This document shows positions 57,573-64,000 of a stretch of 64,000 nucleotides of DNA, piece by piece; within the stretch, counting starts at the first letter, position 1; each line of letters begins with the position of its first letter. Source of the stretch: Ottowia oryzae (GTDB lineage Bacteria; Pseudomonadota; Gammaproteobacteria; Burkholderiales; Burkholderiaceae_C). The notes under the pieces were generated by a model. The model saw nothing but the letters and a program-made list of their open reading frames with translations, made no database searches and was not told the origin of the DNA. Both the position numbers and the translations under genes were made by a program. Where the stretch lies: contig NZ_CP027666.1 of NCBI RefSeq assembly GCF_003008535.1, positions 1,341,001 to 1,405,000 on the forward strand, in the 5' to 3' direction.

Positions 57573-58193
57573 ATGGCACGACCCATTTCCGCCGCCCACG
57601 GCCTGCGCCGCGACGAAATCCTGAACGTCGCGGCCGACTGCTTTGCGCGCCAAAGCTACCCCGCCACCAGCATGAACGACATTGCGGCGGCGGGCGGCAC
57701 ATCGAAGGCGCGGCTGTACCACTACTACGAAAGCAAAGAGGCGATCCTGTTCGACCTGCTGGACCGCTACACGCAAAAGCTGCTGGTCATCATCGGCCAG
57801 GTGCAGGCCACCGCGCAGCGCAAGGGCCTGGACGAACGCGCCACCCTGCATGAGCTGGTCCGCGCCTTTTTGTGCGAATACGAAACCTCGGCCACGCGCC
57901 ACGCCGCGCTGCTGGGCAGCACGCAGTTCCTGGGCGAAGAGCAGCGCGAGATCATCCTGAATCGCGAGCGCGACGTGGTGTCGGCCGTCACGCGCTTTTT
58001 GCGCCGCGCCTACCCCGAGCGCGTGCAGGCGCACAACCAGACGGCCATCGCCATGACGCTGTTTGGCATGATCAACTGGACCTTCACATGGCTGCGCCCA
58101 GGCGGATCCATGAGTTACCCGCAGTTTGCCGACGAAGTGCTGGCGCTGCTCGACCGTGGGTTGGTGCTGGGCGCGGGCGGAGGCGCTGCCTGA
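57573..58193 (+). CDS. TetR/AcrR-family transcriptional regulator
   Basis: 206-residue repressor with N-terminal TetR helix-turn-helix (RRDEILNVAADCFARQSY, MNDIAAAGGTSKARLYHYYE) and an all-helical ligand domain (about 70-200). Ligand and targets are not evident; it is not clearly linked to the following Crp/Fnr gene, 68 bases downstream on the same strand, but they could form a unit. Palindromic operator immediately upstream suggests autorepression. Start chosen for its distance from that operator. Confidence 0.9.
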   Translation: MARPISAAHGLRRDEILNVAADCFARQSYPATSMNDIAAAGGTSKARLYHYYESKEAILFDLLDRYTQKLLVIIGQVQATAQRKGLDERATLHELVRAFLCEYETSATRHAALLGSTQFLGEEQREIILNRERDVVSAVTRFLRRAYPERVQAHNQTAIAMTLFGMINWTFTWLRPGGSMSYPQFADEVLALLDRGLVLGAGGGAA

Positions 58194-58261
58194 GCCCGCG
58201 CACCGGTTCCCCGCACCTGCCACGCTTTCACGCCACGACGTACCACAAGAAGAGCCCACCC

Positions 58262-59017
58262 ATGCGCACGCCCACCGATCTTCACCCGCCGGGCGCCTGC
58301 ACCGACTGCCGCCTGCGCCAGACGGCCGGCGTGCTGCCGGTCTCCAAAGCCGAGCTGGTCCGCATTCAGGACTTCCGCCACGGCGCCCGCACGGTGCGCG
58401 CGGGCGGCACGGTGATCGCCGAGCTGAGCGACCCCCGCCACCTGTACACGCTGTACGCGGGCTGGGCCTTTCGCTTCAAGACGCTCAAGGACGGGCGCCG
58501 CCAGATCCTCAACTTCCTGCTGCCGGGCGACTTCATCGGCCTGCAGGCCGAGTTTGCCGACGCCGCCACCCACGGCGTGGAGGCGCTGACCGACGTGCAC
58601 CTGTGCACCTTCCCCAAGGCCGGCTTGTGGAACCTGTTTCACGAGCATCCCAAGCTGGGCTATGCCGTCACCTGGCTGTGCGCCAGCGAAGAGCAGCTGG
58701 TCGACGAGAACCTGGTCAACGTCGGCCAGCGCAGCGCCACCGAACGCATCGCCACGCTGCTGATCCACCTGTCGCGCCGGGCCCAGCGCGTGGGGCTGAC
58801 CGACGCCGATGGCAGCTTTGTCTTCCCGCTGACGCAGCAGCACATCGCCGATGCGCTGGGCCTGTCGCTGGTGCACACCAACAAGACCCTGCGCAAGCTG
58901 GCGCGCCTGGGCCTGCACGAGCTGCGCGACGGCCGCCTGCGCATCGTCAAGGCCGACGCGCTGGCGCAGTTGGCCGACTACGCCGCGCGCCCGCTGCGGC
59001 CCGTGCCATTGATCTGA
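58262..59017 (+). CDS. Crp/Fnr-family regulator with incomplete cysteine set
   Basis: 251-residue regulator: cNMP-binding-like beta roll (about 35-150; FRHGARTVRAGGTVIAEL, LNFLLPGDFIGLQAEF) and a C-terminal HTH (FPLTQQHIADALGLSLVHTN). The N-terminus has GACTDCRLRQ, like the start of the FNR iron-sulfur motif, and one further Cys at HLCTFP, but the third N-terminal Cys of FNR is absent, so an oxygen-sensing 4Fe-4S cluster is doubtful. Resembles the FixK/Crp-like regulators of Burkholderiales. Signal unknown. Confidence 0.88.
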   Translation: MRTPTDLHPPGACTDCRLRQTAGVLPVSKAELVRIQDFRHGARTVRAGGTVIAELSDPRHLYTLYAGWAFRFKTLKDGRRQILNFLLPGDFIGLQAEFADAATHGVEALTDVHLCTFPKAGLWNLFHEHPKLGYAVTWLCASEEQLVDENLVNVGQRSATERIATLLIHLSRRAQRVGLTDADGSFVFPLTQQHIADALGLSLVHTNKTLRKLARLGLHELRDGRLRIVKADALAQLADYAARPLRPVPLI

Positions 59018-59075
59018 TGGCGCACCGCGGCGGCCGGGCTGCGCGGGCGCGGGGTGCGCGGGGTGCTTTACCCGC

Positions 59076-60146
59076 TCAAGGCGTGCCGGTCGGCCCGAAC
59101 TCGGCCGGTATCCAGCGGTAGCCTTGCTTGGCGCCGGCCAAGGCCGTGCCGACGTGGCCAATGCCCGGGAAGGGCAGGTGCGCGCCCGCCACCCATTCGC
59201 CGCTTTGGCTCAGCTGCGCCAGCAGGCGCTTGCGCGAAGCCACGGCCTGGCGCCGGTCGCTGTCGTATTCGAATGATGCGTCCGGGTGGCGGAACTGCAC
59301 CGCGTGGTAATGCAGCACGTCGCCCCAGACCAGCAGCGAAGCCGGGCCGCTGGCGCTCTGGATGCGCCATGAGGTGTGGTCCGGCGTGTGCCCCGGGCTG
59401 GGCACGCTTTGCACGCCTTCGGGCAAGGCGACGCCGGGGCTGTACGCCTTGAAGTGGCCCGCCGCCTGATACGGCGCCACGGCACGGCGCGCCATGTCGA
59501 ACAGCGGGCGCATCGGGTCTGGGGCCTTGTCGCGCGCGGCGGTGCTCAGCCAGTAGTCGACATCGCCCTGCGCCAGCCACACGGTAGCGTTGGGGTAGGC
59601 CACCGCGCCGTCGGCCGTGAGCAGGCCGCACATGTGGTCGGGGTGGGCGTGGGTCAGCAGCACGTGGTTGACGTCTTCGGGCCGCACGCCGGCGGCGCGC
59701 AGGTTGGCCAGCACCTGGCCCAGCGTGGGGCCAAAGCAGTTGGCGGTGCCGGTGTCGACCAGAATCAGCTCGCTGCCACGGCGCACCAGGTAGGCGTTGA
59801 CGGCGGTCTGCACGCCATCCTTGCTTTGCGGCACGTGGTCGGCGTTCAGCCACTGCTGGCTGCGCGCCAGATCGAACTGCTTGATCTGCTGCACGGGAAT
59901 GAACACCACGCCGTCGAACAGCGCGGTGACCTGCAGGTCGCCAATCACCTGACGGTACACGCCCGGCACCTGCACGAAGCCGGCGCTGGCGGCGGGTGCA
60001 GTCGATGGTGTGGCTGATGTGGCCGGCGCCGGTTGCGCGCTGGCAGGCAGGGCGCACAGCCCGCCGATCGTCAAGGCCAGGGCGGCCAGCGGGCGAAGCG
60101 CGTGAAGAGGGTGGCTGCGACGAGCGGGTAGAGCAGCGTTTTTCAT
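59076..60146 (-). CDS. Exported MBL-fold metallo-hydrolase
   Basis: 356 residues with a signal peptide (hydrophobic core LAALALTIGGLCAL, cleaved near ASA|QP) and an Ala/Pro/Thr-rich linker before the metallo-beta-lactamase fold. Metal ligands: HVLLTHAHPDHMCGL, further His in PSPGHTPDHTSW and AGAHLPFPGIGH. The order resembles quorum-quenching lactonase-like and related periplasmic hydrolases; substrate unknown. Divergent from nothing close; AraC-type gene follows. Confidence 0.88.
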   Translation of the reverse strand: MKNAALPARRSHPLHALRPLAALALTIGGLCALPASAQPAPATSATPSTAPAASAGFVQVPGVYRQVIGDLQVTALFDGVVFIPVQQIKQFDLARSQQWLNADHVPQSKDGVQTAVNAYLVRRGSELILVDTGTANCFGPTLGQVLANLRAAGVRPEDVNHVLLTHAHPDHMCGLLTADGAVAYPNATVWLAQGDVDYWLSTAARDKAPDPMRPLFDMARRAVAPYQAAGHFKAYSPGVALPEGVQSVPSPGHTPDHTSWRIQSASGPASLLVWGDVLHYHAVQFRHPDASFEYDSDRRQAVASRKRLLAQLSQSGEWVAGAHLPFPGIGHVGTALAGAKQGYRWIPAEFGPTGTP

Positions 60147-60299
60147 GATGGTGTTGACGGCAGTAGGCCCGAAGGCGAGGCCCTCCAAGGTACTGCGGCG
60201 CGGCGGCGGCGGGCGCTCAACTTGCCGCGTGAAACGCTCAGGTGCCGGTGCGCGGGCCCGTGCGTGGGTCGCCCGTGGGCCCGCATTGGCGCGGCCGGC

Positions 60300-61151
60300 T
60301 CACACCCTCTCGGGCGCGGCGTTGCCGATGGCCGATGCGTCCATGCCGTAGCGCTCGCGAAAGCGCCGCGCAAAGCTCTCTGCCGACTTGTAGCCCACGC
60401 GGTCGGCCACCGTTTTGATGGGCCATTGCGTCGTGTAGAGCAAATCCAGCGCGCAGGCCAGCCGCGCGTGGGTGACCAGGTCGCGCAGCGTCGTGCCCTC
60501 GGCCGCCAGCCGGCGGCGCAGCGTGGCGCCGCTGGTGCCCAGCGCCTGCTCGAAATCGGCCGATTGCCACGCCCGCGTGGGCGCCTGCGCCACCAGCTGG
60601 CGCACCTGGGCCGACAGGCCGGGCGTGGGCGGCAGCAGCAGGTCGGTGGCGCCGTTTTGCGCCAGCTGTACCAGCAGGTTCAGCACGGCCAGGCGGGCGC
60701 GCAGCTCGTTGTCGGCCTCCACGGCGTCGGCCAGCGCGGTCAGTTCATGCAGCAAGGCGCCGGCGGGCACGCGCGTGAAGCCCAGCCCGCTGGGCAGCAC
60801 GGGTTGCGGCCACATCAGCCGTGCGGCGGCCAGCACTTCGTCGCACAGCGGCACGCTGAGCGTGAGGTAGCGGCCCTCGGCGGTGTCGGGGCGGTTGATC
60901 GCGTCGAAGCGAACGCCGGGGGCCAAGGCAACCAGGTCGCCGGGCACAAAGTTGTCGGTGAGGGCGCCGCAGCGCAACCATTTGCTGCCGCGCAAGATCA
61001 GGCCCAGCATGGGCCGGTCGATATCGACCGACTTCACGCCGTGGTCGCAGCGCGCCTGGATGCAGACCATGCGCGGGTCGGCGGGCTCGTCCAGCAAGCG
61101 CACGAAGCGATCCACCAGGGCGGCGTTGGCGGGCAGGTCGTTCAGTTGCAT
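60300..61151 (-). CDS. AraC-family transcriptional regulator (AraC_N type)
   Basis: 283-residue regulator with an AraC_N-type cupin domain (RPMLGLILRGSKWLRCG, LVALAPGVRFDAINRP) and tandem HTH (QSADFEQALGTSGATLRRRL, TVADRVGYKSAESFARRFRE). Divergent from glmU. The nearby exported metallo-hydrolase lies downstream on the same strand and may belong to its regulon. Start at MQLNDLPANA chosen over upstream codons. Confidence 0.9.
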   Translation of the reverse strand: MQLNDLPANAALVDRFVRLLDEPADPRMVCIQARCDHGVKSVDIDRPMLGLILRGSKWLRCGALTDNFVPGDLVALAPGVRFDAINRPDTAEGRYLTLSVPLCDEVLAAARLMWPQPVLPSGLGFTRVPAGALLHELTALADAVEADNELRARLAVLNLLVQLAQNGATDLLLPPTPGLSAQVRQLVAQAPTRAWQSADFEQALGTSGATLRRRLAAEGTTLRDLVTHARLACALDLLYTTQWPIKTVADRVGYKSAESFARRFRERYGMDASAIGNAAPERV

Positions 61152-61252
61152 GGGGCGAATGCTAGTCTTTTCGCGCTGGGCGTCGCGGGGCGGGGCCATG
61201 CGGCGGCGCCGATAATCGCGCCTTCATCAAGCATGGCAGGAATAGAGCACGC

Positions 61253-62704
61253 ATGAGCGCCGTCGACGTTGTCATCATGGCTGCGGGCAAGGGCACCCGC
61301 ATGAAAAGCAAGCGGCCGAAGGTGCTGCACACGCTGGCGGGGCGGCCGCTGCTGCGCCACGTGCTGGACAGCGCCGCCGCGCTGGGTGCGCGCCAGGTGG
61401 TCGTGGTCACCGGTCACGGTGCTATAGAAGTAGAAGCTGCTTGCGCAGGCTGGGCGGGCGCTGGCGTCCAAAAAGATTCAAACCCTGCCGTGCAATCGGT
61501 GCGGCAGGAGCCGCAGCTGGGCACCGGCCACGCCGTGCAGCAGGCGGCGCCCCTGCTGGCGGACGACGGCGTCACGCTGATCCTGAACGGCGACGTGCCC
61601 CTGGTGCGGCCCGACACGCTGCGCGCCTTGATCGCCGCCTGCGGCGGTGAGCGCGTGGCGCTGCTCACCGTGGACACGGGTGAAGACGCGGGCGCGTATG
61701 GCCGCATCGTGCGCGAGGCCGGCGCGCCCGCGGGCGCCGACGCACCGGTGCACGCCATCGTCGAAGCCAAGGACGCCAGCGCCGAGCAGCGCGCGCTGAC
61801 CGAGTGGTATTCCGGCGTGATGGCCGCGCCCACGCGTTTGCTGAAAAAGTACCTGGCGCAGCTGGACGACCGCAACGCGCAAAAAGAGTTCTACCTGACC
61901 GACGTAGTCAAGCACGCCGTGGCCGACGGCACGCCTGTGCAGGCGCTCAAGATTGCCGACGCCGTGGAAGTAGCGGGCGTGAACAGCCCGCAGCAGCTGG
62001 CCGAGCTGGAGCGCCAGACCCAGCTGCGCACCGCCCAGGCGCTGATGGCCGCCGGCGTGCGCCTGGCCGACCCCGCCCGCCTGGATGTGCGGGGCGATCT
62101 GACCTGCGGGCAAGACGTGGAGATCGACGTGGGCTGCATTTTTGAAGGCCGCGTGACGCTGGGCGACGACGTGCGCATCGGTGCGCACTGCGTGATCGCC
62201 AACGCCCAGATCGCCAACGGCGCGGTGATTCACCCCTTCACCCATATCGACGGTGGCCAAGAAGGCGCCCAAGTGGGCCCCGGCGCGCTGGTTGGCCCGT
62301 TCGCGCGCCTGCGCCCCGGCGCCGACCTGGGCGCCGAAGTGCACATCGGCAACTTCGTCGAGGTGAAAAACAGCACCTTGGCCGCAGGCGCCAAGGCCAA
62401 CCACCTGGCCTACCTGGGCGACGCCACGGTGGGCGAGCGCGTCAACTACGGCGCGGGCAGCATCACCGCCAACTACGACGGCGCCAACAAGCACCGCACC
62501 GTGATCGAGGCCGACGTGCACGTGGGCAGCAACTGCGTGCTGGTGGCGCCCGTCACCCTGGGCGCGGGCGGCACAGTGGGCGGCGGATCGACCATCACCA
62601 AGAGCACGCCGCCGGGCGCGCTGAGCGTGGCGCGCGGCAAGCAGGTCAGCCTGCCCAACTGGCAGCGGCCCACCAAGAAGCCTGCGGCTGACAAGGCGTC
62701 TTGA
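61253..62704 (+). CDS. glmU: Bifunctional N-acetylglucosamine-1-phosphate uridyltransferase/acetyltransferase
   Basis: Essential enzyme making UDP-GlcNAc for peptidoglycan and LPS. N-terminal uridyltransferase (VVIMAAGKGTRMKSKRPKVLH, PQLGTGHAVQQAA, LNGDVPLVRPDTL); C-terminal left-handed beta-helix acetyltransferase (VGPFARLRPGADLGAEVHIG, NHLAYLGDATVGERVNYGAG, TANYDGANKHRT). 483 residues against 456 in E. coli. About 11 of the extra residues lie between VTGHG and QLGTGHA (AIEVEAACAGWAGAGVQKDS) and are encoded by a dispersed palindrome near the uridine-binding loop. Confidence 0.96.
   Translation: MSAVDVVIMAAGKGTRMKSKRPKVLHTLAGRPLLRHVLDSAAALGARQVVVVTGHGAIEVEAACAGWAGAGVQKDSNPAVQSVRQEPQLGTGHAVQQAAPLLADDGVTLILNGDVPLVRPDTLRALIAACGGERVALLTVDTGEDAGAYGRIVREAGAPAGADAPVHAIVEAKDASAEQRALTEWYSGVMAAPTRLLKKYLAQLDDRNAQKEFYLTDVVKHAVADGTPVQALKIADAVEVAGVNSPQQLAELERQTQLRTAQALMAAGVRLADPARLDVRGDLTCGQDVEIDVGCIFEGRVTLGDDVRIGAHCVIANAQIANGAVIHPFTHIDGGQEGAQVGPGALVGPFARLRPGADLGAEVHIGNFVEVKNSTLAAGAKANHLAYLGDATVGERVNYGAGSITANYDGANKHRTVIEADVHVGSNCVLVAPVTLGAGGTVGGGSTITKSTPPGALSVARGKQVSLPNWQRPTKKPAADKAS
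61421..61483. repeat. Dispersed palindromic element, in-frame copy in glmU
   Basis: GCTATAGAAGTAGAAGCTGC, TTGCGCAGGCTGGGCGGGCG and CTGGCGTCCAAAAAGATTC; arms recognisable, AT flanks kept, no frame disruption. Confidence 0.75.
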
Positions 62705-62802
62705 AGTCGTTTGGTTCGCGCCCCGCGCGGTTTGCGCGGCGGCGGCCGGCTGTGTGCGCCGCTCCGCCGCGCCTGGGTGCCCGTTGACCCGGGCTTCTCG
62801 GC

Positions 62803-63564
62803 TTACTGAGCCGATCGCGCCGCGCCCCAGGCCTGGGCGGCGGCTTCTGCTTCTTCTTCGGTGGTGGGGTCCAGGCTCATCAGCCCGGTCATCGTCATGG
62901 GCTGCGTGTCGCGGAAACCGCCGGCGTGGCCCGGAATGGGGCCGTCGCCCAGGCGCGGGGGCTTCGGGCGGGATGGCGGGCGTACGGCGGGGCGATCTTC
63001 CTCGATAGGGGTCAGTGCGCCAGGGGCGGTGACCGTCGCGGGCGAGCCGTCGGGTGTCAGTTCGGCCGTGCGCAGGTGGCTGCGGAAAGACTGCGGATCG
63101 GGCATGTCGCGCGTGGATCGGTTCAGGCGGATCAGGCGAATGCCGGCCGACTTGAGCACCAGGTGCTTTTCACGCGCGTCTTCCTCGGCCTCGGCAGGGG
63201 TGTCGTGCAGCGCATCCAGCTCGAAGGCGTAGACCGCCCGGCCGTCGCGGTCGCACACCACGTAGTCGACAGAATGTTCACCCAGGCGTTGTTGCAGGGC
63301 CACACGGTTATCGGCGCGGCGCACGCTCACCAGGTGCGACAGCGCCACGCGAAACAGCACGGCGCGGCCGGGAAAGGCGCGCACCAGGTAATTGAGCAGC
63401 TCCATTTCGGTGGGCGACAGGGCGGCCGCAGGCGCAAACTTGTCCTTGCGCCCCAGTGCGCCCGTGGCCGCGCCACCGGCGTTGCGCCGCTGCCATGCCA
63501 TGTATCCCAGGCCGGCGATCAATGCGATCACCAACAACAGCCCGATCCAGCCCCATCCTTCCAT
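62803..63564 (-). CDS. DUF2726 membrane-anchored protein
   Basis: 253 residues: one N-terminal membrane helix (MEGWGWIGLLLVIALIAG), then a DUF2726 nuclease-like domain (about 50-170; LSPTEMELLNYLVRAFPGRA, VDYVVCDRDGRAVYAFELD, KHLVLKSAGIRLIRLNRST), and a Pro-rich tail. DUF2726 resembles restriction-endonuclease-like folds (D...ExD pattern visible) but function is unknown. A perfect AGGAGG eight bases upstream selects the second of two adjacent Met codons. Confidence 0.85.
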   Translation of the reverse strand: MEGWGWIGLLLVIALIAGLGYMAWQRRNAGGAATGALGRKDKFAPAAALSPTEMELLNYLVRAFPGRAVLFRVALSHLVSVRRADNRVALQQRLGEHSVDYVVCDRDGRAVYAFELDALHDTPAEAEEDAREKHLVLKSAGIRLIRLNRSTRDMPDPQSFRSHLRTAELTPDGSPATVTAPGALTPIEEDRPAVRPPSRPKPPRLGDGPIPGHAGGFRDTQPMTMTGLMSLDPTTEEEAEAAAQAWGAARSAQ

Positions 63565-63662
63565 CACCATCGCCTCCTGAATTGCTTGAGTTTGTGGGTA
63601 AGTGCTTGCGAACGCGCATCTTGTCACGCTCAGCCGGCGCGTCAACCCGGCTGGCTCAACGC

Positions 63663-64000
63663 TCAGCGCGTGCGCGACTCCAGGTCAGACCAGCGCTCCA
63701 GCGCTTCGTTCAAGGCGGTGTCGATTTCGCCGTCGCGCGCCTGCAAGGCCACGGCGCGGGCCAGATCGCTCTGGTACAGCTGCCCATTGGCCAGCTGCGC
63801 GCGCAGCTCGGTTTGCTCGGCTTCCAGCGATTCGATCAGCGCGGGCAGGCTTTCCAGCTCGCGCTGCTCTTTGTAGCTTAACTTCTTTTTTGATAGCTGC
63901 TCGCGCTCATCCGGTGGGCGCTGGACGGTGTTTTTGCTCTCAACCGGCGCGTCAGGCTGGGCGGGCGTCTCGCGCGACGTGGCGGGCGCCGGAGCGCCGC
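63663..64000 (-). CDS. ABC-F family ATPase, C-terminal fragment (Uup-like)
   Basis: Only the last 112 residues are in the window; the gene continues past the right edge. The C-terminal coiled-coil (LSYKEQRELESLPALIESLE, LYQSDLARAVALQARDGEID, then ERWSDLESR) is typical of Uup-type ABC-F proteins that act on the ribosome or on DNA structures. It is preceded by a Pro/Ala-rich linker (VQRPPDEREQLSKKK) that coincides with a dispersed palindrome. Confidence 0.82.
   Translation of the reverse strand, partial: GAPAPATSRETPAQPDAPVESKNTVQRPPDEREQLSKKKLSYKEQRELESLPALIESLEAEQTELRAQLANGQLYQSDLARAVALQARDGEIDTALNEALERWSDLESRTR
63873..63941. repeat. Dispersed palindromic element, in-frame copy in the ABC-F linker
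   Basis: ACTTCTTTTTTGATAGCTGC, TCGCGCTCATCCGGTGGGCG and CTGGACGGTGTTTTTGCTC. Read on the minus strand it encodes ESKNTVQRPPDEREQLSKKK, between the second ABC domain and the coiled coil. Confidence 0.75.

Noticed and set aside
1..64000. tRNA genes, insertion sequences, prophage, CRISPR arrays
   Set aside because: No cloverleaf with GTTCGANTC-type arms, no transposase or integrase reading frames, and no regularly spaced repeats were seen.

Overview
The window is GC-rich (codons mostly end in G or C) and reads as a chromosomal piece of a betaproteobacterium in Burkholderiales, most likely Comamonadaceae; the genus cannot be fixed from sequence alone. The grounds are the aerobic aa3 oxidase locus in its betaproteobacterial order (coxB-coxA-small assembly gene-ctaG-DUF2970-coxC, then surf1, a Sco-like gene, ctaA, ctaB, sco), a Bug-type binding protein, a DUF2917/LysR divergent pair, a class A RNase P RNA, and a MaeB-type malic enzyme. 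I see no phage, insertion sequence, CRISPR array, rRNA or tRNA.

Layout. 0.1-6.2 kb: Nramp-like transporter, htpX, a secreted C-terminal-anchor protein, and a LysR/nitrilase divergent pair. 6.3-12.1 kb: an FAD dehydrogenase, then a three-gene sulfur-carrier cluster (TusA-like, DsrE-like, and a TusA domain fused to a MetE-type catalytic domain), a small unknown gene and cysK. 12.3-15.6 kb: rnpB, trmL, a ComF-like gene and a BioC-like methyltransferase. 15.7-26.1 kb: the cytochrome c oxidase operon and its heme A and copper assembly genes, with a three-domain CoxB (CuA + cytochrome c + OmpA-like) and a second, divergent Sco-like protein. 26.2-32.4 kb: an AT-rich orphan gene, a Bug protein, an EamA/AraC pair, rpoH under a CIRCE-overlapped promoter, and a 2-oxoglutarate oxygenase. 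33-42 kb: binding protein plus deaminase, a PatZ-like acyl-CoA synthetase/acetyltransferase, cytochrome b561 with two YceI proteins, and maeB. 42.5-52.7 kb: regulators including a tandem LuxR-type pair, ppk2, 5-formyl-THF cyclo-ligase, a lytic transglycosylase and an NDUFA9-like reductase. 52.7-64 kb: MgtC-like, GST, two metallo-hydrolases, LysE, cca, TetR, Crp/Fnr, AraC, glmU, a DUF2726 protein and the tail of an ABC-F ATPase.

Two things stand out. First, a short imperfect palindrome (arms close to ATAGCTGCYRGCGCAGGT and ACCAGCGCYGGCAGCTAT, about 45-65 bp with AT-rich flanks) recurs about eighteen times. It sits between genes, across stop codons, beside ribosome binding sites, and in frame inside at least six genes, including glmU and cca, where it coincides with roughly 11-12 extra residues relative to the E. 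coli proteins. Second, the TusA / DsrE / TusA-MetE cluster keeps all four MetE zinc ligands (H375, C377, E411, C472) but replaces the MetE N-terminal domain with a sulfur-carrier domain, suggesting a methyl- or sulfur-transfer reaction on a protein-bound thiol that I do not know to be described.
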